A DNA stretch of 21,927 nucleotides from contig LSYV01000036.1 in NCBI GenBank assembly GCA_001584585.1, positions 702,167-724,093 of the forward strand, read 5' to 3'. Numbering within the stretch: the first letter of the stretch is position 1; the number at the start of each line of letters is the position of its first letter. Source of the DNA: Gonium pectorale (lineage: Eukaryota; Chlorophyta; Chlorophyceae; Chlamydomonadales; Volvocaceae). A model generated the notes under the pieces. The model worked only from the letters and a program-made list of their open reading frames with translations. It was not told where the DNA came from and made no database searches. The position numbers and the translations under genes were made by a program. Positions 9,501 through 17,500 of the stretch are shown here, in pieces.

Positions 9501-11643
9501 CCAGCAGCGCCCTGGGATCCGCAGCCCACTCCGCATCCAGCCCCAGCCTCGCCACGGCGGCGACCTCCGCCACGCCATCCGTTATGGAGTCGAGTCCCTC
9601 GGGCCGGGGTCACCACAGTTCACAGCACGGCGAAGCACCGCCGGTCCCGCAGGCCCCACCGCCGCCGCCCCCGCCGCCGCGCCCCCCGCCAGGCCCGCCC
9701 TGCGCAGCCCACGGCCGGCCCGCGGCCCTGGCAACTAGCACGGATCTGCTAGATGCGTTGTTCGCCCTGCTGTCTATGCAGATGCTGCCGGTTCCGGGCC
9801 TTTGGAACGCGGGCTTGCTTCTCGGGCAGCTGTATCCGCGCGCAGAGGAGCGGCGGGCACTGCTTGAGCAGCTGGCAAAGCACGAGGGCGCGGCGTCGGT
9901 GGCCGCAGCTGCGGCGTGCGCGCCGCAGGCGGACGCTGCCACCGGGCTAGCAGACCAGTTTGCCGACCTCCTCGGGGTTGGCAATGGATCTCATGGAGAC
10001 GACACCGGAACGGCATCCGGCGGCGCGCCAGTGCTGAGTGGCACCCCTGACGCCGACACGGAGGCTGTCGCTGTTCCAGACGGCTCGGGCAGCGCAGCGC
10101 CTGCCCCCGCCGAAGCGGGCCCCAGCACGGCCGAGGCGGCGGCCGCTCCCAGCTCAGCCGTCGCAGCCTCCGAGCCGGTGTCCGAACCGCACCCGCTCGA
10201 TCCCTCTAGCACGGCCGGGTGGGCATGCGAGCTGAGCAGCAGCCAGCGGGAGGCGCTGCGGGCCGCGTCGGTTGCGGCCGCGAGTGCCGTCCTGGACGAG
10301 GTGGGCGGCATGTGGTGCGATGCGCTGGTGGCCATGCTGGCTCTGGAGTGGCCGGCGGCGCACGATGCCGTGAGCCGGCCGTCTCTCCGCACGGGCGCGG
10401 AGACGCTGATGGCGGGGCCACACCTGTACCCGCGGCAGCAGGCGCGGAGTGAGTTGGGGCTGGCCTGGCGTTGCTCTGGAAAGGCAGCGAGGGAAGGCAG
10501 CATGTCACAAGCGGTCGATGCTGTAAACTGCCCTCCATGTAAACTGCCCTCCATGTGCACCGCACGCGTGAATGTGCAAATACCTGACGCGCCTTCACTC
10601 TCTCGTTTACGCCCGTCACGCTGCACCCTTCGAGGCTCAACGCTTGCCTCGTGCTCTCCCGCGCAGCCCTGACCGGCCACACCCGGAACGACCAGGGCCT
10701 CAGCGGCTCCGCCGTGGCCGCGCTGCACAGCTACCACGCCGTGTCCCGGCTGGTGGCGCTGTTGCACCTGCACGACCTGATGCGGAGGGGCGCGACCAGC
10801 CGGCGGCCGCCGCCCGCCTGCCCCATGCCGCCCAACGGGGAGCTGGACGGGCGCGAGTGGGACGTCGCTGAGGGCCAGGAGGTGGAGCTGCAGGTACCGC
10901 GGCGGGGCTGGGCTGGGTGTTGCGTTGGAACCAACACCTTTCGGCGTTTGGGCCCATCGGTATTCCCCTGGGGTGCTTCAGTCAAAGGATTCGGCTGCCA
11001 ATGTCATGATGTAGTTTCCACGCGTCAGGTGGAAACCTCATGTCTCTGTGCCCTGTGCGATTCGTTGCTCGCAGGCCGGCTCCGCCATCCCCTGCATCGT
11101 GTCCTTCTCACCGGGCCAGGAGAAGCGAGTGTACTTTGCCGCCGCGGGGCCCGCGCTGCGCCGCGTGGAGCACTATCTGCACGACCCGCAGGTCAGCCGG
11201 GTTACACGTAGGCCCGCGCACCTCCTCGTGACGATGTCCAAACCGGTCTCCTCATTCTCCGCTCTTGGTTTCGGTTTGTCCCCTTCGCCCTGAAATTCTT
11301 GAAGTTANNNNNNNNNNNNNNNNNNNNTGCGGGCATCGTCCTCTCCGTCTCCCCGCTGCTCGGCTCGGATCCTTCCGTCGACAAGTCCGTGGCCAAGTGG
11401 CTGCATGTGCACGTGCGGCCGTCGGTGCGCGGCCTGCTGCGGCTGCTGCGCTCCGCGGCGGCGGGTCGCAAGGGCGGGCTGCTGGGCGCGCTGCGGCACC
11501 TGGTGGACGGCCACTGGGTGCTGGCCTTCCCTGACGCAGAGCGCTCCAGCAACGCGCGGCAGCTGGTGGAGCAGGCGGCGCACCGCCTGCGCGCCCTATA
11601 CTGCGAGCTGCTCAGCCCGCTGCTGGGCAGCGTAATGGACTGA
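6579..11643 (+). CDS. TT9: TT9/GFS9/CLEC16A-family (FPL domain) membrane-trafficking protein, seven exons
   Basis: Homologues act in Golgi, endosome and autophagy/mitophagy membrane traffic (plant TT9/GFS9, animal CLEC16A/Ema). Exons are 6579-7295, 7378-7498, 7664-7780, 8004-10448, 10667-10893, 11075-11191 and from the assembly gap (first readable codon 11329) to 11643. The phases (0, 1, 1, 1, 0, 0) all match, for about 1,350 residues. Exon 1 carries the hallmarks: VVETIRSIAEFMIWGDQNEP, FDFEDEEVLGYYISFLKTIS, then the FPL block FPLYSEAVKFAHHKEGMVRA with RTLTLNVY. Exons 3-4 continue with RPLVEYGG and SLYCLERIFVLISYPPLLHN. Exons 6-7 match the plant-type C-terminus: IPCIVSFSPGQEK, then KWLHVHVRP. 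About residues 430-1060 are an Ala/Ser/Pro/Gly-rich insertion with DLLGL-type motifs, a polyproline run and a 21-residue tandem duplication, so the protein is longer than the plant and animal forms I know. An alternative in-frame acceptor for exon 4 exists at 7961. Exon 7's acceptor is lost in the gap. Confidence 0.93.
9341..9466 (+). repeat. Perfect 63-bp tandem duplication within the TT9/CLEC16A coding sequence
   Basis: Bases 9341-9403 and 9404-9466 are identical, and the next four bases again match the start of the unit. The unit is a multiple of three and adds 21 residues (AAVAANALASTSAALGES plus LGG) at about residues 765-785 and 786-806. The absence of any difference, including at third codon positions, points to a recent event or an assembly artefact. 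Confidence 0.97.
10523..10554. repeat. 16-bp tandem duplication containing two TGTAA motifs in intron 4 of TT9/CLEC16A
   Basis: GTAAACTGCCCTCCAT occurs at 10523-10538 and again at 10539-10554 inside the intron 10449-10666. Each copy follows a T, which makes sense-strand TGTAA at 10522-10526 and 10538-10542. Confidence 0.9.
11308..11327. other. Assembly gap (20 N)
   Basis: Twenty N bases lie in the last intron or the first bases of the last exon of the TT9/CLEC16A gene. The true missing length is unknown. The acceptor site of the last exon must be inside the gap, because no AG precedes the coding sequence between 11328 and 11335 in a usable position. Confidence 0.99.
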
Positions 11644-12887
11644 GCGGTGGAGATGGCAAAGTGCTTTGGGGCCGGGAGGGAACCGGGGTGAAGTGGCGGG
11701 GCTTGAGCTCAGCGGCTAGTGTTTGGTTGTCGCGTTCGCAGGAAGACTGAAAGGCAGGGGCTATGGGTAAATGTCTGCGTTGACGGGTTAGGAGCGGTCT
11801 TGCCATACCTGGCATAGGGCCTGAGAAGTCGGCTCATGGGTAGGTGGGCGCAAAGCAGTGGCGTCGCCATGAGACTGTCGCTCCCATGGGCATTCGACGG
11901 CTTAGGTACAGGGCAGCTGCAGCTTTCCTGCCGGCGATGAGCGCACAGCTCCAGACGTTGCTGAAGGCACGCCCACGCGGTGTTTGGCGGTTACGGAAAG
12001 CTGTCATGTGTGCGCATAGTGGGCAAGCGAATGCCTGCTTATACCATACGTCCCCAACCATGTATATCAAGGTAGCAATGCATTTTCCTGTCTGTCCAGG
12101 GGCCCCCGCCGCCCCTTCGTTGTACTTCTTGTGCGGCAATGGCGCCACGTGCGGTAACTCTGATGAACATAGAAGGTCTTGGCGCCGTACCGGTATGGAT
12201 GGCGTGAGCTTGTGGGCATCGACCATTGTCTGACCTGATACAACTTGGTCCGGATGCTGAAGGGTACACGTAGCTGAGCGTACGCACATACATTGCGCGA
12301 ACTGCTTGGCTGATGACCGAGTGTCATTACTCCATCGCGGTGCCGATTGCGAGCTGGGTCAGATGTCCGGAAAGTTAGTGGCCCGTGGGTCGCTACCAAA
12401 TTTTGACCAGACCGCCGTGTCTCTAAACATACACGCATTGTTTCCTGCACGAATCCGCTCCCTGAAAGTCCGATAAACAGATGCATACTTAGTATGGTGT
12501 CAGATGCGCCATGGCCGCACTCGAGCGACCGCCGCAGCATGCCCGCCGTGGACCCCATGATGGGAAAACAGGCAAGCACCACTACTGGAGCGGATTGGGC
12601 AGGCGGCGGCGGCCACCGTACACTCCTTCCTGTCAGTGCGCGGTGCAGCGCCTGGTCGGCGCCCTGAGTACCAGCCCCTTGGTGGCCATTAGGTGGGACC
12701 GCTCGCTCACGCGCGCTTCCTCCCTCAGGACTTTACGCGATCAGAATACAGACACAGATTACAGGCTCCCCAGCGATAGGGGTTGCAGGCCACACGAGCC
12801 GATTGGCTCCCGATCCGCCATAGCAGAGAGGGTAAAATATCCTTCTGATTAGCCATAGGGCCCAGAAACCGAAAAGACAAGCGCAAC
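11644..12887. other. Intergenic stretch without a supported gene
   Basis: The stretch lies between the TT9/CLEC16A stop and the end of the orphan minus-strand gene. The longest open stretch is on the minus strand, roughly 12740-12067 (about 225 codons); its composition looks random and it has no recognisable motif. A short plus-strand segment at 12538-12690 can be read as MPAVDPMMGKQ followed, in another frame, by ATVHSFLSVRG, but no splice of credible size joins the two. The poly(A) candidate of the orphan gene lies at 12763-12759. Confidence 0.5.
12759..12763 (-). promoter_or_regulatory. Candidate polyadenylation signal TGTAA for the orphan gene
   Basis: TGTAA on the minus strand lies about 125 nt after the stop codon at 12888, a suitable distance for a chlorophyte poly(A) signal. 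It supports, but does not prove, that a transcript ends here. Confidence 0.45.
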
Positions 12888-13835
12888 TTAGCACATGACA
12901 CCGTTGCGTAGATTGTGAACTGAGGCTAGGAATGCACCGACCTTGTAAGGGTCAATGTCAGTCAGAAAGCGCATCATTTCGTCCAAAGGCAGGAAGACAT
13001 ACTGGTACCGCAGGCAAGAAGCACTTCTAACTGGTGCAAGCATCCAATTGTAGTGCCAACACATCTTCACCCCTTCACTTACAAAGGCTCTTGGGTCTAC
13101 AGGGATTTCGTGTACCCGCCATGGCTCAAGAAATCGCTCTTCAAGTGCCTTCAATGGCGCATCCAACTGGATTGAATCGTGTGCGACACGTACCGTTCAT
13201 ACAACCGCTGAGTAGCCACGGGCCACTCATAGCCCAAAGCGTCTAACACGGCAATTACTTCAGCATTCCAACAGTCAGAAGAGCTCTTCCTGCAAGCCAT
13301 CTTCACATATGCATTAAAGGCATCATGACAGACAGTGCCCGCACTTTCAACTAAACGGTTATAAACCCACACACTTGACGGAGCCAGAAATGGTGCAGGA
13401 GCAACTGCCCAAGCTCACGTAAAAGCAGCTGCACTAACGGACACTTCGCACCCACGCAACGCTTCAGGAAGTCCTACCTTCTGCAGTCCCTCGGGTGCAG
13501 TCGAGCCTCCCAAACAAGTCTAGAGGTCCTGCGTCGTCGCGGCCCAAGGCGCAGCAAATCATACAGTTGGTCAGGACCGCAAAGCTCTGACCCATACGAA
13601 AGCACGGATCGAAGCAGGCAACTCGCACGGCTGGCGTCCAGATGTGGGCGGCATCCAGCCGTGTGAGCAGGGCGAACACAGCCCGTCTGCCGGCCGCCTG
13701 CAGCTCGGTAGTGCAGCTAGCAAACAGGGCATTGGGGCTAAGATACGTTGCTAAGAATGCACGCCCCACCACTACTGCCGTCAAACGCAGCTGGCCAAGG
13801 GCTTCCCGAAACCATTCGGGCTTCCCGCTTAGCAT
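12888..13835 (-). CDS. Unrecognised protein, three exons (start uncertain)
   Basis: I do not recognise this gene. Minus-strand exons 13835-13478, 13404-13259 and 13166-12888 (stop TAA) join in phases 1 and 0 with introns of 73 and 92 nt, giving 260 residues. Exon 1 has even, protein-like composition (WFREALGQLRLTAVVVGRAF, ATYLSPNALFASC, FALLTRLDAAHIWTPAVRVA). Exon 2 contains WVYNRLVESAGTV and HDAFNAYVKMACRK. Exon 3 contains LKALEERFLEPWRVHEI, VKMCWHYNWML and PLDEMMRFLTDIDPYKVGAF. The protein is rich in Cys, Trp and Phe and shows no clear membrane segment. The first frame is open upstream to an AG at 13848 (CAG, followed by GTA in frame), so 13835 could be an internal Met with further exons upstream in 13848-14570. 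Without the second intron the frame breaks near 13166, so that splice matters. The gene lies 735 nt downstream of the Crinkler/RHS-type gene on the same strand, and a TGTAA follows its stop. Confidence 0.6.
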
Positions 13836-14570
13836 CAAGATACCTACCTGCACTAGTATACATGTGTAAATGCATCAGTGTTACTACTGTCACAAAGCAG
13901 TTTCACCTCACAGGCAGAGATCTACTCCACTAAGAAGGTGCCTTCAATTGACTAGCGCACATGCAAAGAATTCCTTTACCCTCCCAGCACAGGCACACGT
14001 GCCGCTCTTTGTAACATCCACACAATGCACACAGCCGCGCTTCAATCTCTCACGTACTTGCTTGCGAGTTCTACCTGACACTAAACAGGGCCATACCTCC
14101 AGAAAAACATCGATTGTCTCTGGTCCCGATCTTCCGAACCTCCTGAAGCCCATGCTTCAACCTACCGTGCGCCGTGACTATGCATAACCCCTGTTCTCCT
14201 ATGTGCAACGCCCGACCACTTCAAGGTTGTAGCGCAGCGGCTATCGTTTGCAACTGTGCCAAGCCCATCCCTCACATGCCCTGCCCCTCGCCGCCAGCTT
14301 CCAACATGGTGTACTAGGTCTTTCGCACACCCTTCCCCGGCGTGCATCCACGAAGGCCGTCTGTCATACCAAGGGGACCCTTGCTGGCACACACTCATTG
14401 CGCAGTACCCCGGCCCCTCATCACCGCCAGGCTGGCAGCAGCTGGCCGCCGACTCGGTGACCGCGGCCGCTGCTTGGCACAGTGATGCACCTAACAGCCG
14501 CCGCCTGCCCGTGGTTGCCGCAGCTGCTGTTGTGGCCGGCCTTTTGCGGCTCGCTGCCGCCGGTCAGCTG
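13836..14570. other. Spacer between the orphan gene and the Crinkler/RHS-type gene
   Basis: The spacer probably holds the 3' UTR of the Crinkler/RHS-type gene and the promoter or extra 5' exons of the orphan gene. One minus-strand stretch near 14165-14080 reads LKHGLQEVRKIGTRDNRC and ends before a GTAGAA donor-like site, but its phase does not fit the acceptor at 13848. It is left uncalled. Confidence 0.4.
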
Positions 14571-17500
14571 CTACCACAGTCGCGCCTCCGCGTCTCCTTT
14601 GAGGATGTACACGCGGGTGCGTGCGGCCAGGGGCTGCCGCTGGTCCAGCAGCGATGATCCGGTGTCAGCGCGCAGCTGGAAGCCCTCAAAGATGTCTGGG
14701 TGCACTACATAATAGAGGCACAGGTCCAGCTCATCAACCTTTGCACCCAGGCTCTTGTACAGGTCGGTCAGCGCACTGACGCTCACAGTCTTGCTACTGC
14801 CGACTGCCACCTGGAACAGGCACAGCGTCTTGCCCACGCGCAGCAGCGAGTCCACCGTTGGAAAGTAGTTCGCATGGACGGGCTTGAAGTACACGTCCTC
14901 CGGGAAGCCGGCGGCCGAGATCTCCGCCACATCCTGTGACAGGTAGGTAGCAGAGCAAGGCATGCAGGGATGAGCGGATGTAAGCATACATACATGGCAG
15001 CACGCTGGAATGAAGGGTGCAAGTACATATGGGAGCGTGCTACTATGTCTGCATATCTTGGATGTGTTGTCTTGGCAAAGTACCTCTATGACATACCGAT
15101 ACGTTCCTTGGGATTATGGAGCAGAGAGCATCCGCTTCCCATTGTGAACCTCACTTGCAAGACTGCATACCTCAAAGGCACCACCACACTGCTACCAACC
15201 CTCCTACAACCCTCCTGCGGGTAGCCCCGCTTATGCCCAGCTCTCAGTCACCTTGAAGCTCCGCAATGTGCAGCCGGGTAGCCACAGCTCCTTCACCGCC
15301 TCGGCACGGGCAAGCGTGTCGTGGTGGATGGGTACGACAGTGAAAGAGCCACCCTGTCAGACAGGCACGGTGCAGGCGTATGTACCTCAGGGCATTTGAA
15401 TTTGAGCACTGGGTCGCCAAAACGCCACAAATAAACAACCTTGCCTTGTAATTGGAGTCACTACTTGCCTGAGCCAGGAGGCGGTGAATGAGCTGCTCAT
15501 ACACGTGGACACTGATAGCTCCTTTAATGCCAGCCACCAAGGACGCCAGCCTGTTGCGGTCCTCCACCATCGCCTTGGCAACGATTGCATCGGCAACCCA
15601 CGGGCTCGCAAAGTCCAGGTGCGACAGCTTGAAGTTGTCCTTGGTGACGATGTGCAACACCCGCTGGCAGGCCTCCGGCCCCAGCTCCAGGGCGCCGATG
15701 CCGGACCAAGCCTGTCGAGAACGTATACAAGGTCACATACATACTTGACGCTATGAAAATAGAGTAAGCACTCTCTTGGCCGTGCAAATTCGTTCATCAG
15801 CTGGGACACAGCCCCCCCCCCAAACCCGCCCACCTGAGCTATGCTGCGTGCATCCAACGCTCTGGTCAGGTGCTGCAGCAGGTCGTCCAGCTGTGCCCAG
15901 TCCTTGGCAATCGACGGCACGCCCAGCACGTACCGCGCCACACCGCCGTAGTGCTCGTACAGGCACACGGCCAGGCCCTCTGCCACGCTGCCACAGTACA
16001 CCTTGCTGTGCGTGGAGGCAGGCGCACGCGCACGAGCATGCACGGCTTTAGATAACAGAGGTGGCTTGCCCCTTACTTCCCATCTCTATGTGCGCGGCAT
16101 TGAGCTATCCCATACCCCAGTATATGAATGCACACCCATGCACCAACAACCAAGTACTTACGCACGGCAGTCTAACAGCTCCTCCAGCGACCACAGCGGC
16201 ATGAACAACTCATACGCGCCCGACTTGAGCATCTCCTGCGAGGCAGAAACGCAGGTAGGAGCCAAACATATGCTGGTGGAACGTCTCCGATGTGGGACGC
16301 ATCCGCTGAGTTAGGCACGACGTTACATGCAAGTTTAATGCAAGCAATCAAAGTGGACGGTTGCCCAAGATTATTACCTGGCTAACTTCAAAGACCGTAA
16401 GCTCACCTTTGTTATTGGGAAGGAAGGCAACGTGATAAGGATGATGCGCGCCCGAGACGACAACATAGGCGGAATGCCGTCTGAGATGTACCTGAACGGT
16501 AGCAGTCCGCAAGTCTGTCATCGTACAAAGGCTTGAGATGCAAACCCCCACTGATAGGAGCAGGGCCGCGCAGCCTCAACAATGGTACAAAGGCTTAAGA
16601 TGCAAACCCACATTGATACGGGACAGGCCCACGCAGCCTCAACAATGAGCATGTCACACGCACATTGCTGCCGGCTGCACTTACCAGGCTTTGGGGTCAA
16701 CCAGCTGGCCCGCGAAACTCTGCCTGTTGCCCGACCGCACCTCTCCGGATGCGTGGTCGTAGCATCGCTGTGTACGCATGCGCGGGTCCATAAGCACGCA
16801 AACGGATGGTGGTCAAGCAAAAAAAGGTCTGTCGGGCCGCACATGGCCTCGCTCGGCCTCACATGAAAGGTAAGCTAGTGTTGGCCGGTTGCCTGACAGG
16901 ATGGTGGTGGGGCCAACGAACAAGAGAGACCTATGCAGTCAGCTACAGTGAGTTATTATTCAGCCAAATAGTAAAACACTTCCAGGTTTGTGCAGCCAAT
17001 GAAAGTGTGAGCCACACGGTCTGCAAAACGTCAGTTGCTCATCACTTCCTACTTCTCACCTGTGTGGTGCAAGAGCAGCACGTATCCATGTCATCATGGA
17101 AGCGCCGGCATTTAGGCGGATATGCACGGTTTAGGGAGGGAGTGAAGCAGGGTGTGAAGCTGGTGGGTCGGAATGGGAAAGTACGACCCAATCAAACATC
17201 AATGGAAGAAGAGAACGAAGGCTGGGCAGTGCATAAGGAAGGGTTTCGCAGCGTTACTGCAATGTGGTGTCAGTCGTCACTGTGTCAGTGCAGTTACTGA
17301 ATAACGACGGTGCCCAACGACGGTGCCCATCCCTTTGCATCCACTTCATGGCCTGCCTTACCACCCGGCCTCTCGCTAGCAACGCTCGATCCACATTCCT
17401 CATCACGTGGCGTGTCAGGCAAGTAGTATGAACAGACGAAATGCGCCAGGGGCTCGTTTGCGTGTGCTGGTCCGAGTCATGTACCCTTGCTTGGGTACGT

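Noticed and set aside
8068..9578. Long minus-strand and alternate-frame ORFs over the large TT9/CLEC16A exon
   Set aside because: They are shadows of the GC-rich Ala/Pro-coding exon, whose plus-strand frame continues the conserved protein across matching splice phases.
12538..12690. Plus-strand fragments MPAVDPMMGKQ and ATVHSFLSVRG in different frames
   Set aside because: They look protein-like but could only be joined by an intron of about 31 nt or a frameshift. No supporting downstream exon was found.
12067..12740. Minus-strand open frame of about 225 codons
   Set aside because: Composition looks random, no motif or splice partner was found, and it overlaps the likely 3' UTR and poly(A) site of the orphan gene.
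13167..13189. 23-nt intron in the orphan gene
   Set aside because: It is in phase but implausibly short. The 92-nt intron 13258-13167 uses the same acceptor with a workable donor.
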